Shown piece by piece: positions 44,110-55,987 of a stretch of 64,000 bases of DNA. Below the pieces are notes generated by a model. The model was not told the DNA's origin and did no database searches. It saw only the letters and a program-made list of their open reading frames with translations. The position numbers and the translations under genes were made by a program. Within the stretch, counting starts at the first letter, position 1. Every line of letters begins with the position of its first letter. The DNA lies in NCBI GenBank assembly GCA_009733575.1, contig ML769461.1, positions 176,399 through 240,398 on the forward strand, written 5' to 3'. The DNA comes from Gymnopus androsaceus JB14 (Eukaryota > Basidiomycota > Agaricomycetes > Agaricales > Omphalotaceae).

Positions 44110-46837
44110 AAAAACAGGAGCTCAATGAATTGACAGACAGCCTTTATGCAAAGGCAGTTGCTCAGTATCGCGCAGAACACGCTGATCCTGTTGACACTTG
44201 GCAGTGACTTGGTTGAAAACCTCTCGGTTATCGCACACTGTGCAATGACATCCGCGATGAATACTTCAGTACAACAAAAAACAAGCACCACTTCTGTCAA
44301 AGTCTATTCTGGAATGACTAGTTAATGGAGATACAAGAAAAACAGTTTCTAATGCCAGGCGGGGCTGGTTACTCGAGAGCGAGATTGAGGTTGTCATCCA
44401 ATACCTCCTTGAGATGGCCTCACGAAACTTCCCCTCACACAGCAGAGGTTGAAGGATGTAGTTGATGATATCTGTCAAGCATGGTTGGGTGATCAGTTTC
44501 CTGAAAACGGGGTTGGAAAAAACTGGACTCGCCGCTTCATCAAAAAGTATAGCAGTCGTCTCAAGACATTCTGGGCCTCGCCACTTGACTCAAAGCGAGG
44601 TCGTGCTGTAAATCCCACTACCAACAAGCAGTGGTCCGATCTGCTGGAGGAAGTTCTCGCTGGAAAGCAAGACTACAAGTTTGACTGTGACCTCAACCTA
44701 GCAAAAGCTTCAGCAGTTGCTCAAGGTGCTGAGGATGAGGAGGTTGAACTACCTGATGTAGATGATGAAGATGAGGATGAGGATGAGTGGAGGATGAGGA
44801 TGAGTGGGAGGATGAGGATGAGTGGGAGGATGAGGATGAGTTGGAAGATGAGGACAAGGAGAGCCATACTACAGCGGAGCACCCAAGTTTACCACAGTCC
44901 ATCCCTTCACCATCTGACCAACCATCAACCCAGAAGACATCTACGGCGCTGATGAATCTGGTTTTGCTGAGGCAACAGCAGTCCACCGACGGGTCATTGG
45001 TTCGCATGCAAACAAGATGCAGCACCAATCGGGAGGAGCAAACCGTGAAAACACAACCATTACAGTGATGGCAACTATTGATGAACCACCCCAAATTGGG
45101 AAAGCAGTTATTCTGATCTATTTTGTATCTTTTTTACATTCATATTGTATACTACAATGTCTAGTATATACACAATATATTTCAGCATTTTAGACAGTCG
45201 CCATGACTAGTAATAAGCTTGAAACCATTACAATGACAATTTAAATACTCTTGGGGTGGTTCATCAATAGTTGCCATCACTGTATGGTCACCATCTGCAC
45301 AGATGGGACAGCCATTCCTCCAACCGTTATCATCAAAGGGAAAGCTTTTGACTTGAAGTGGGGCAAGAACAATCCTATAAAAGCAACGTAAGCATCCAAA
45401 TATTGTCGCGATACTGCACTAACCTTCCAGTATAGCCTGGCACATTCTCCAAAAGGTTGGACAGATAGCAAACTTGCAGTAGAATGGCTTGATGGACACA
45501 ACTCACATTACAGTCTCCAATTCCTCCTTTACGCTCACGCAAACCATATCCACATCCTGTGCTACCCTGCCCATGGTACACACATCTATCAGGGGCTTGA
45601 CATTGTGATCTTTAGTCCAATGAAGACCAATTGGACGCAGGTGAAGGATGAGCTTCACAATAAAACACGGAAAGGCATCAGCAAGGAAAAATTTCTTGCC
45701 GTATATGGTGCGGCACACATCAAAACACTCACCGAGTCCAACATCAAGGCAGTGTTTTGCAAGACAGGTGTCTGGCCATTTGATTGTGATGTGGTGACCG
45801 CTGAAATGATGGCTCCCAGCAAGGATACCTCGATACAGAATCATCTTCCTGTCCCGCTGCCAAGCCCTATAAAAGCATTATCATTGCTGTTATTCTCCGT
45901 CAATCAGGTTGGAAAGAAGAGAACTCGCGAACAAGTCTCACCTTTCAACTCCCCCTCCCGTTGCAGCAGGCAGCGTCCCGAACCTCCATCATCACATCCC
46001 TCCGAGATTGACAATCCTCCTCCCAGTCCAACACAAAGCCATTGTACACCAGCACATGCTCCAACATCCACTAACGGGGCTGAGGATATCTTTGCGAGTC
46101 CCATCCGACGAGGTATTGCAGACTTGAGAAAGTCATCAGCTTCGTTCTTGCTGTCTGGTTCACCAATACGGTCAGTAAACCACCTTCCACCATTTCAACC
46201 AGCACAGACCTTACCGAGACAAACGGGAACTCATTACCCAGACTTGCTCAGTGAGCCTCCATCGACAGTCTTGGAAGAGGAGCTCCAGGCAGTGCTTTGA
46301 GCAGCTGAAGCAAAATATGAGGCACTAAAAGCTGATACGATTATCATACAATTGGCAATGGTTTTGAATAATGCTTACTGCGATGTTCTTCAGAACCAGC
46401 TTGCTGCACAGGAGGAGAGCCGTAAAAAGGGAGCCAAAGGAAAACTTGTTGGTGATGGGATGCCTCGTTTGCTTAGTAGCGAGGAGTTTGTTAAACACGT
46501 GATTACTTTCACTGCAGAGACTGAGCGGAAGGAGGCAGAGACAAAGAAAAATAAATTGACCCGGGAGCAGCAGCAGGGCTGTTTGAACGAGTGGAAAAAG
46601 TTGGAGGCAGATTGGAAAGCTGAAAATGTGAAGCTGGCAGAGGAGTGGAAGTGAATATGTGATGAATGGGACAAGGCCAAGCAGAGAGGCATAAAGCAGG
46701 GACCTTGACCCAGGAAGAAGGACTTTGTCCTTCCTCCAATTCCCAAGCCAGCCGCTGCAAAGAGAAAGAAGAAAAAAGATGGTGGTGGGGCTGAAGAGAG
46801 CTCTGAATTGGACAGCAATGACAGCGGGAATGAATAA
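44110..46837 (+). pseudogene. Pogo/CENP-B-like DDE transposase, broken
   Basis: Domains in order: a Lys-rich start with ELNELTDSLYAKAVAQYRAE (about 44110); an HTH part near 44330-44450; the CENP-B-type HTH GVGKNWTRRFIKKYSSRLK followed by PLDSKRGRAVNPTTNKQW (44499-44650); an acidic Asp/Glu linker with a GATGAG microsatellite (44760-44870); the start of the catalytic domain with YGADESGF (near 44945) and VTICTDGTAIPPTVIIKG (45285-45340); then LDGHNSH, YPAHGTHIYQGLD and GVWPFDCDVVTAEMMAPS; and a coiled C-terminal tail (46352-46837) ending in an acidic Ser-rich stretch. Stops or frame changes occur near 44205, 44320, 44450, 44880, 45410, 46300 and 46653. A MITE at 45063 interrupts the gene at ENTTI. 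The family cuts and pastes DNA at TA; this copy is dead. Confidence 0.85.
45063..45282. mobile_element. TA-flanked MITE, family M1, copy 3
   Basis: 220 bp with ends CAGTGATGGCAACTATTGAT, TA at 45061-45062 and 45283-45284. Taking it out with one TA restores an open frame across the junction of the host transposase (ENTTI to MVTICTDG). Confidence 0.92.
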
Positions 46838-46905
46838 TGAGAACAATTAAATAAAGCAGAGGGCACATGTCCTTGTATGTAAACAACTTAATTGAGTCTA
46901 TGTGA

Positions 46906-47551
46906 CTATGCAATGGTGTATTCCCCGATCACCTCCAGTGCCTGAGCAAGTTCTTCTCCAGCATCCTGAGCATCCTCCAAATTCTTATCTTCCAGTAAAG
47001 CAATCCCCAGCTTGTTGACACCACTTTTAACCATCCAAATAAACCAACTGGACTCCTCTTCATGCTTTGCAAGTTTGTCTTTGAGGTGCTTGTTCTCATT
47101 CTCAAGCACTTTCTTATCCCATTCAAGTTCACCCATGCAATGTTTAAGTTTGTGACACTCGCGTTCACATTGGATGGCCGTTTTCTTGGCTTCCCAGGTA
47201 TCTGAATGAGGAATGAATTGCATGGAGAGACTCAAAGGATATGAACAAACTTTCACCATGGAGCCGAGCATAATAGTACTGTGAGCATTTATGATCTGGG
47301 TCTCTGAAGAGAACATTAGAAAGCCTGAATTTTGGATAGAGGAACATGGAACTAATGTTTGGAGGATCTTCAGCTTTCATTGCTTCAATCTTTTCTGCAA
47401 CAAGCAGCTGATTGTTTTTCCATAGAGTTTTTGGGTTCTTGTCAAGGCTTTCAAGGGATTCAGCGCTCGCTTCCAATTTATGTTTGATTTCATCGGTGCC
47501 AGGGATGGGAGGGAGGTATTCTTGATCAGAGGAAAGATCGCAATAATCCAT
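46906..47551 (-). CDS. Passenger gene of the pogo element, coiled-coil protein
   Basis: Convergent with the transposase and ending 69 bp from its stop. Exon 1 runs from the ATG at 47551 (MDYCDLSSDQEYLPPIPGTD) to 47257. A 55-nt intron (47202-47256; GTGAAA donor, TTCAG acceptor) is followed by exon 2 to the stop at 46906. Splicing is needed: the exon-1 frame closes at about 47165, whereas the splice joins YYYARLH to DTWEAKKTAIQC in frame. The product is about 193 residues with a coiled coil (ELEWDKKVLENENKHLKDKL) in the second half. Function unknown; no DNA-binding motif is visible. It has no visible defect, unlike the transposase beside it. The donor is not the commonest GTRNGT form, so the splice needs RNA support. 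Confidence 0.55.
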
Positions 47552-47814
47552 GAGAGGTGAAGTCCTGATGCCGACCGATGCGTTTGACAGCTTTACATAA
47601 TGTGTCACTATGTGACTTTTTTGTCCCAGACATGGGCGAAACCACTTGTCAGTCCCATAAGCGCAAATAAAATAGTTTAAATCCAGGAAATTCACATATC
47701 ATGTATTGCCACTGTACAATAATATTTCTCTACATACTTAAGGAGTTCCTGAAGTGAGGAAGGCTAGTGAAACGTATTACCAAAAAATGTCCCAGTGGCC
47801 GGTCAAAAACTGTA

Positions 47815-48911
47815 GGACATATCCTAGTCGTGGTTTGCCTTTCCTTGTTTGTTCAACACTCCTACTTGGCCAGGGTAAACAAGTCAGCTTGGAATAAATT
47901 TGGTTATCATTCCATCAGTTTGCAACCAGGGCAGTAATGCTTGGGTCAATTTAATTCATGGGCCATTAGGACATATCCTAGTTGTGGTTTGCCCTTCCTT
48001 GTCCGTTCAAGGCTCCTACCATGTCCAGGGTAAACAAGTCAGTTTCACATAGGTTCAGTTATCATTCCATCAGTTTGCAATCAGGGCAGTCATGCTTGAA
48101 TCAATGTAATCTCATGGGCCATTAGGACATATCCTGGTCGTGGTTTTCTTGCTTGTCCATTCAAGGCTCCTGCCATGTCCAGGGTAAACAAGTCAGTTTT
48201 GCATAAATTCAGTTATCATTCCATGAGTTTGCAACCAGGGCAGTCATGCTTGGGTCAATTTGATCTTGTGGGCCAGTGGGACATATTCTAGTCGTGGTTT
48301 GCCCTTCCTTGTTTGTTCAACGCTCTTGCTATGTTCAGGGTATACAAATCAGCTTGGAAATAATTCAGTCATCATTTCATCAGTTCGCAATCAGGGCAAT
48401 TATGCTTGAGTTAATTTAATCTTGTAGGCCAGTAGGACATATCCTAGTCATGGTTTTCCCCTTATTTGTTGGTTCAAGGCTCCTACCATGTCCAGGGTAA
48501 ACAAGTCAGTTTTGCATAAATTCAGTTATCATTCCATCAGTTTGCTTTCAGGGCAGTCATGCTTGAATCAATTTAATCTCTTGGGCCATTAGGACATATC
48601 CCAGTTGTGGTTTGCCTTTCCTTGTTTGTTCAACGCTCCTACTATGTCCAGGGTAAACAAGTCAGCTTGGAATAAATTCAGTTATCATTCCATCAGTTTG
48701 CAACCAGGGCAGTAAGACTTGGGTCAATTTAATCTCATGGGCCATTAGGACATATCCTAGTCATGGTTTGCCCTTCCTTGTCCGTTCAAGGCTCCTACCA
48801 TGTCCAGGGTAAACAACTCAGTTTTGCATAAATTCAATTATCATTCCATCAGTTTGCAACCAGGGCAGTCATGCTTGATTCAATTTGATCTTGTGGGCCA
48901 GTATGACATAT
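47815..48911 (+). repeat. Satellite of about 170-bp units, continuation
   Basis: Six to seven more forward units directly right of the pogo element, in phase with the left array once the insertion is removed. Confidence 0.92.
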
Positions 48912-49954
48912 CAAGCCTTGGACGGACAGGTAAGGGAAAACACAACTAGCCAGTAGGACATATCAAGCCTTGAACGGACAAGTAAGGGGAAACCACAACT
49001 AGGATATGTCCTACTGGCCTACAAGATCAAATTGACTCAAGTATGACTGCCCTGGTTGCAAACTAATGGAATGATAACTAAATTTATTCGCAAAGCTGAT
49101 TTGGTCACCTGGACATGGCAGGAGCCTTGAACGGACAAGTAAGCAAACCACGACAGGATATGTCCTAATGGCCCATGAGATTCAATTGATTCAAGTGTTA
49201 CTGCCTGGTTGCAAACTGATGGAATGATAACTAAATTTATGCAAGCTGATTGTTCACCTGGACATGGCAGGAGCCTTGAACGGACAAGGAAGGGCAAACC
49301 ACAACTAGGATATGTCCTAATGGCCCATGTGATTAAATTGACCCAAGCGTTACTGCCCTGGTTGCAAACTGATGGAATGATAACTAAATTTATGAAAACT
49401 GACTTGTTCCTCTGGATATGCAGCTTGACGACAGAGCACACGACTAGGATATGTCTAATGGCCATGAGATTATGACAAGCGTACTGCCCTGGTTGCAAAC
49501 TGATGGAATGATAACTAAATTTATGAAAACTGACTTGTTCACTCTGGATATGGCAGGAGCCTTGAACGGACAAGGAAAGGCAAACCACGACTAGGATATG
49601 TCCTAATGGCCCATGAGATTAAATTTATTCAAGCATGACTGCCCTGATTGCAAACTGATGAAATGATACCTAAATTAATTCCAAGCTGCTTTGTATACCT
49701 GGACATAGCAGGAGCCTTGAATGGACAAGGAAGGGCAAACCACGACTAGAATATGGCCTACAGGCCCACAAGATCAAATTGACTTAAGCATGACTGCCCT
49801 GGTTGCAAACTGATGGAATGATAACTAAATTTATTCCAAGCTGACTTATTTACCCTGGACATAGCAGGAGCCTTGAACGGACAAGGAAGGGCAAACCACA
49901 ACTAGGATATGTCCTACTGGCCCACAAGATCAAATTGACTCAAGCATGACTGCC
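48912..49954 (-). repeat. Satellite of about 170-bp units, inverted array
   Basis: The unit orientation flips at about 48912 (CATATCAAGCCTTG), followed by about six inverted units, several with small deletions (49430-49480). The outermost units mirror those next to Ngaro copy VIII. Confidence 0.92.
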
Positions 49955-49955
49955 T

Positions 49956-51093
49956 GACATGAAGGCGGATTCCAGAGGTAGGGAGCTTTTCTGCAGGCCT
50001 CAGCAAACAACATATCTTCTGCAGCAATTGTAATGCACGATTCATCACTTTTTAGCGCACATGAATTCATTTACACAATTGCTGCACTTTACTATATCCT
50101 CTTTGCCACTCCTGGTCCACGCAAATAGAGTTCAATATGCTCTACAATTCTGGCTTACCAACCATGCTTCTATCTTCAGTATCTATGGTGCATCGCACAA
50201 CTTGCTCAACTCCAAATTCTGAGCAACTTAGTTATTTTGCTCTTATTTAATGCCTTCCGTTGGTTATAGCATTACTGCATTCTGTCCATATTTCCAGCGC
50301 ACCATTATGGTCATTTTTGCGCAAGCAGCTTGTCAATAGCTATAGTGGTTGGCATGCTATGTTTGATTCTAGGGACATGCTCAACTCGTTTTTTCGAGTT
50401 ATATTATTCATCAGCCAGGTCATGGGGTCATGGTCAGATCCCCTCAGTCTCATCCAGGTGCCGGAGTTCCGAGCAGAGGCCTGTGTGAGAATGCCCTGAG
50501 GCGTCCTGACTCCTTGTGCTCCTTGCTTCCTTTCCCCCACCATCTCTCTCAGTGTTAGGTAAGGCTGGTTGTCCGCTCTCCACAGCTCTGATAGCTCTAA
50601 CATCACTTCCCAGCACATCCTTACATCTGTACAGACTACTAGCTTCGAGTTTACAGTATCTCAGATACAAGGATCTGGTATGGCTTCGCATTTTTTTTAC
50701 CTTGATCTTGTCACTGAACAGAGCCCACAATACATCTAGCCAGATCTAAACACATCCAGTGCACATTTTGCTTTCCTGCTTGTTAGATCACTAGATATCA
50801 GGGCTCTTGGTGCACAGATCATGCCTGATAAGCAATCTACATTGTACTAACAGATATCCAAGCAGATCTAGCAGGATCTGCGCATTTTTTTGTTACCCTC
50901 CCTCCTCTCCCTCTATTTCACATATCTGTTATCTGTTTCTCTTTCTAATTAGTGTACTTGTACCATACTATGCATTCCATTAGCTACTGATGTATCTGTA
51001 CAGTATAGCACTTCATGATCCGCTTAATTTATGGACCTCTGGTCCAAGTTTTGGCTAACCTTATCATCTCCCTCTGAGTGAGAAAGGCAGAGG
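49956..51093 (+). mobile_element. Ngaro copy IX: solo A-B unit
   Basis: Full A, spacer and B in plus orientation, GACATGAAGG to GGCAGAGG. The left junction is in the satellite at CATGACTGCC, the same position as the junction of copy VIII in the mirrored array. More inverted satellite follows at 51094-51310. Confidence 0.9.
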
Positions 51094-51310
51094 CTTACTG
51101 GCCCACAAGATCAAATTGACTCAAGCATGACTGCCCCAGTTGCAAACTAATGGAATGATAACTGAATTTATGCAAAACTGACTTGTTTACCCTGGACATG
51201 GCACCAGCCTTGAACAAACAACTAAGGGGAAAACCACAACCAGGATATGTCCTATTGGCTCATGAGATTAAATTGATTCAAGTATTACTGCCCTGGAAGT
51301 CAGTTTGGCA
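51094..51310 (-). repeat. Satellite units flanking copy IX
   Basis: About one and a quarter inverted units of the 170-bp satellite, then a short forward piece that holds a MITE; the satellite ends at about 51670. Confidence 0.8.
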
Positions 51311-51313
51311 TAA

Positions 51314-51615
51314 GAGGCTGTTCAGCAACAATCTAACGTCTGAGAAACGTGAGAAATACTTCTCAGTCTGGAAATACTGAAAAAATAGGCTACTGCCAGT
51401 TTCTGCAGTGGCTCCAGAGCTTTTTTGTGAAGAATCCATGGAGAAAGCAATGAAGCTAAAATCAACTGCTCAATCAGGCACACATGCTCTATTGTCACTC
51501 CATTGGAGTCCAATGTAACTCTTAAATCACGCTGTTGATATCGGAATGCTGTGTATGGAAATTTAACTTTCAGATCTCACATTTCTCAGACATAAGATTG
51601 TTGCTGAACAGCTCC
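51314..51615. mobile_element. TAA-flanked MITE (Harbinger type)
   Basis: 302 bp with ends GAGGCTGTTCAGCAACAATC and the complement of GGAGCTGTTCAGCAACAATC. TAA occurs at 51311-51313 and 51616-51618, matching a single TAA in the satellite unit (GCATAAATTCAG). A three-base TAA duplication is characteristic of PIF/Harbinger. Confidence 0.88.
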
Positions 51616-52195
51616 TAAATTCAGTTATTGTTTCATCAGTTTGCAACCAGGGTAGCAATGCTTGAGTCTGCTTTATTTTCATACATCAAATGAAGAAGCA
51701 ATCAGCCTGGATATTCAACAAGGATTGAAGATATTCAAAATGTAATCTAGAGGGAGACTATATTTTAATTGATGACTTCCCGTGGGCACTAGGATCCTAG
51801 AATATTTTCTCAAAAACGATAGCCGAGCTTAGCTGAGTATGAGTGAGCTTACCACTGTCAATGGCTCCACTTTTGATGGCTCAAAAGGTGTTTCTAAATT
51901 TTAAACTAGACAAGGGTAGCACTCATATAGATTGAATAAGAAGAGGAGCAGAGGTAAATTTCACACCGGGTCCAGGATCCACTTTCTTGAGGAAGTGACA
52001 ACAACGCTGCACCATACCTGCTCCAACTATTGCAGTAGGTAGTGAACAGACTATCCCATATGAGGTTATCTCCAAGTGTCCGAAGTCCAACTATTGAGAT
52101 ATAAAAAGGCAATTGCATTGAAAGGTTTGTCTTCATCCTACCTTAGTCTATCCTTCATCTCATCAATACTTTGCCCTCAGCTTTACTCATTCTTC

Positions 52196-53903
52196 AATGT
52201 CTGAGCCTTCTAGAAATGACTATGACACTACTCGTCATGATGTTCATGGCAACCAGTACATCCGCAATGTTAGTGGCTTGTCTGTGTCTAACTTGATGGC
52301 ACCTGAGCTGCAGGTAAGCTTAACTGTATTTTAAAGTTGTTTTTGATAGCATGGTTGGCTTTTCACAGGCACTCCCATGATTCATTGATGCGTTTCCAGA
52401 TTCTCAGCCCCAGATGCTCTCTGTATGTATTAGCTCACTGATTTCTTCATTGAACTCACATCTTACTCCAGGATACTAACCAATGATCTCAGCCCATGCA
52501 TTTAACTTGGCATGCTCATAACATGCCACACTTGAATGGAGTAGGTAATTCTAAGTTTTATTCTTTCAACTGATTAAGCAATCTTCAGGGTGTACCTCTG
52601 CATCAAGATCAATATTTCTGGCCTTCCCAAAATCAAGCTTCTGGCTCTGGGGAGCATTTTCTTCCTGCTCCAATCAACCCAGCACAAGTCCCTGTTCCAG
52701 ATGATGATGATGACAATTTTCCATCGATTAAAAATATACTCACTACTACTGCCCATCCCAGTACCAAGACTGCAGGTTCTTGCTGAGTTGATAAAGGGAA
52801 AGGTGTGGATAAGAGTAAAAACAAGAAGCGTAAGGCCCCTGCTAATAATTGTGATGAGCCAAGTGAGAAACGTCAGAGGGGGTATTCTGCTGGAGCAGCT
52901 AACTATAATTCTCTTGACATCCAAGAGCTTCTCGATCTTGCAAGGGAGCTCCTTCCACTTGGACCAAAAGGTTGGAACAGTCTTGCAGATGAATACAATT
53001 GTCATGTTGAAGAGATTGGCTGCCCTCAATGGATAGCAAGATCATTAGAACTAAAGGGAGTAAGTGCATAATATGATCCATACTGTATTCTCATTGCTTC
53101 AAGCATAGTTTGTCAAGATGACAAAGCCCACTGGTGATGTGGAATGTCCACCACATATTGAGGAGGCTCATGAGATCAAAGATCTTATGAACACAAAGGC
53201 TGGTTCACACAATCTGGATGATGAAGATATTCTTGATGAAGTTATTGAAGTGGATTCTGATGATGGAGGGAATGAATCTGATATTGAAAATGTCCCTTTG
53301 TGCCTCAAGAAAAAGGTATTGTTCATTTCAAAGCTCAATGTAAAATTATTAACAATTAGTTTAGTTATCTGCAAAGAAGGCTCAAGAGGGCCCGGTAGCT
53401 TGTCGCATGCCATCTGATTGATCACCTAGTCCCATCACCATACACTAGACAAAATGCCAATCAAGAAATCCTTGCCAACATCTCAAATGCATTGGACCCT
53501 GCTGCTCAACATGCTTGGAGTGAGGAGCACTCTGCGCGCACACTTCAACAACACAGATCTTGACCTTGAATGAACAAATCCGTGATCTGCAATGCAGCAT
53601 GGACAGCTTGCAGATGCAAACCGAGAAATATGAGAAGCGGAATGTAGGGCAGATCATGCGGAGCGCTGTGCTAACCATGCAGAAGATGAGTCATGCACAC
53701 TTGAATGTCTTTCTTTCATTCCTTATCCTACTCGCCGCCAATCTCAAGCTCCAGAACATTCTTGTATGTACCAAGAGGTGCACTATCCTGAAGGTAGGCA
53801 GGCAACACACCCATTTTTCATGGATGAGATAAATAGCTGGGAGCAAGAAGAAATGGAACAACGCAGTGCTGAGCAAGGTGCTCAGGTGTTTTCTGCTGTT
53901 TGA
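52196..53903 (+). pseudogene. DUF6818/Myb-like protein of the Harbinger element
   Basis: Exon 1 (52196-52313) starts MSEPSRNDYDTTRHDVHG; intron 52314-52368 and several short exons with introns of 44-55 nt follow. The core at 52805-53059 has a Lys/Arg-rich lead, then NYNSLDIQELLDLARELLPL and GPKGWNSLADEYNCH. A 49-nt intron (53060-53108) joins LELKG to FVKMTKPTGDVECPPH in frame, then an acidic stretch. This is the DUF6818 (SANT/Myb-like) layout. The C-terminal half continues with a coiled coil (ANQEILANISNALDPAAQ) and ends near 53903. In-frame stops near 52381, 52482 and 52785 and frame changes near 53415, 53555 and 53640 make it nonfunctional. The Myb-like partner normally binds element ends and brings the transposase to the nucleus. 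Confidence 0.7.
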
Positions 53904-54119
53904 CCTACCTCTTCCACTGGTGGTAAGTTCATTACTTCCTATTCTTGCAGATACTGGCCTTACTTTCTTTTAGGAAGCAACAATATCTCTCCTGCTGAAG
54001 CAGGACCTTCCAGCAGTCAGTCTCCCATTCATTTGAGAGAGTAGCTTTCATATCTTCCTTAATCTATTATATATACCACACTCCTTACTGCCTGATTGTT
54101 TCTATGTCTATGTAAATCT

Positions 54120-55437
54120 TTACATCCCATCTACATGCAAATGAAAACAAGCTATGTGATCCAATTTTGGTTGCTCTCCAAAAAGTAAAATTTTGAAATC
54201 AGTCCAAATCTGTTCCTGCTCATTGGCACTCCATATTGGCATATAGACAGTTTGGATCTGATTATATCCTATACAACGAGTTCGAAGATTGAACAATTGT
54301 GTATATGCTTCAAGAAGATTGCCATGCCATTCATGATAAGTAATCTGCAAAGGAACACGAAGTCTGCCAAAACTGCCTTGCATAGTATGCATACCCCACT
54401 TGGCTGTCTGACAATATGAGAGAAGCTGACTATCAAAAGCCATTAGCCAATTTTGTTCCTCTCATTTTGTGGCAATTGAGTTCCATCTTTAACAGGAGTG
54501 TGGATACAACCTTGAATGTGATCTGTTCCTTGAGAAAATGCTGTATCTGCAACCAGGTAATATCCATTGGGAGTTTTGGTATGCAATTTCTCATAGATGG
54601 GCTGAGCAACACAAGAGTCATGCCAACTCCCTGGGGCATTAAGTCGGCATGCAATGATTACACCTAAATGGTACGTACAGCTCAGGTACTAAGTATGTAG
54701 AATTGGAATGCTTACCAGTTGCTCCAAATGCAAGACCACTACTGCAGAAATGCTCATGCAGCCATCCATTGTATGTTGAATTCTCTGTTTCATCATTACG
54801 AGAGACCTGGACTGGAAGATTCAGTCCATCAATGGAACCGAATGCTCCTTCAAGAAGAGGATGCTGGGTCAGGATGAGAGCTTCATTTTCCACAAACTCA
54901 TCACCTTCTGGCCATTGAATTTGAGCATCATACATGGATCAAAGGGTTTTTATCAAAATTGTAAGGCTGAACATGATGTAGCATGAAACCATAGTTCGAA
55001 TGAGGGCAAAGATTTGCTCTAGACTGACATCCAGCATTGTAGAGTTTAGATAATGGAGAATGAGCCCAAGTGCACCTGCTGCATCCAGAGAGTGACAATA
55101 GACTCAGGGGGCTGCAGTATGAGGGACATCATTTTGAGGTGATAAACACTTTGTCATGTTTGCCTGCCAGTAAGGACCTGCCATGGCATTTCAATGCGTG
55201 GATTTGGTAGAAGATTGGGATGTGTAAGATAAAGGTGCCACTCTACACAGCACTGGAAGCATAGGCATTGGGTCTCAGTGATCCCATGAAGGATGACTGC
55301 TGCTGCCTGTAGGGCCAGCTTGCAAACATGTCCTTCTTCTTCGAATTCAATATCATCCAGCCCGAGCAAGAGCTGCAGAGCTTCCAGGCCGTCATTGCGT
55401 GCCATTGAAGAGGAGATACCAGATCAAATGATTGCAT
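54120..55437 (-). pseudogene. HARBI1-like DDE_4 transposase of the Harbinger element
   Basis: Read on the minus strand: an N-terminal region with ARNDGLEALQLLLGLDD and THPNLLPNPRIEMPWQ, a decayed helical stretch (55150-54960), WPEGDEF and FGSIDGLNLPVQVSRND with the first catalytic Asp, then YNGWLHEHF. A 52-nt intron (54664-54715) leads to ACRLNAPGSWHDS, and then GYYLVADTAFSQGT carries the second Asp. After a frame change at about 54445 the frame reads QLLSYCQTAKWGMHTMQGSF, where relatives have TAEWGM: the catalytic Glu appears replaced by Lys. The end (NQIQTVYMPIW) matches the family C-terminus. Several stops lie between 55150 and 54940. Inactive remnant. Confidence 0.75.
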
Positions 55438-55639
55438 CAGAATTTACATATTTCTAAATCCTAATTTGTTGTCTATAGTTTAGAAACACAGACCTAGATT
55501 TAGCCAACATCAGGAGCTGTTACATCTAGAAAATATTCTAGGAACCTAGTGCCCACAGGAAGTCATCCAATGTTCAATGATAGCATTGAATGATTTATTT
55601 ATGATTCAGTGAAAGATTATTTAAAACCCAGGAATGCCC

Positions 55640-55985
55640 TGATTGCCCATTTGGAGCTTTTGATATCATTTTTGCTGGTGACTTTGCACAATTACTGCCT
55701 GTAGCAGGAAGTCCTTTGTATAATCCTTTATTGAATATCAATAGCAATGCAAGAATGATAATATATGACCGGAAGCTTGCTATAGCAAGATTACTTTGGC
55801 ATCAGGTAATGACAGTAGTTGTATGAAGATGCCAAACTGCATCAAGCTTTAGAAAACATGAGCTATGCAGCTTGCACTGAAGACAATATTGAGTACCTGC
55901 AATCTATCACTGTAAATATTGCACAGAGAAATAATGTTTCACTAATATCACCAAAAAATAGTCAGGGAGATGTATTAAATGAATT
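55640..55985 (+). pseudogene. Helitron-type Pif1 helicase fragment
   Basis: The segment ECPDCPFGAFDIIFAGDFAQ followed by LLPVAGSPLYNP matches the motif II region of the Pif1-like helicase of Helitrons (relatives: GDFxQLPPV). It continues ARLLWHQ, then YEDAKLHQALENMSYAACTE, matching the next conserved block. Only about 115 codons remain, without Rep domain or Helitron ends. One frame change lies near 55815. It stops where satellite begins at 55988. Confidence 0.7.
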
Positions 55986-55987
55986 GA

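Larger units (their letters stand above)
43671..47812 (+). mobile_element. Pogo-like DNA transposon with convergent passenger gene
   Basis: Ends CAGTTTTTGACTGGCCATTG (left) and the complement of CAGTTTTTGACCGGCCACTG (right), flanked by TA (43669-43670, 47813-47814) that falls exactly in the satellite unit GGGCCATTAGGACATATCC. It contains a broken DDE transposase on the plus strand, a MITE inside that gene, and a two-exon gene on the minus strand near the right end. Confidence 0.92.
51770..55568. mobile_element. PIF/Harbinger-like transposon with two convergent genes
   Basis: Terminal inverted repeats of about 40 bp: GATGACTTCC(C/T)GTGGGCACTAGG at 51771 and the complement ending at 55567. The flanks AAT (51767-51769) and AAT (55569-55571) are a possible 3-bp duplication. 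Inside are a Myb-like/DUF6818 gene on the plus strand and a HARBI1-like DDE_4 transposase on the minus strand, the standard two-gene equipment of the superfamily. Both genes are broken. Confidence 0.8.
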
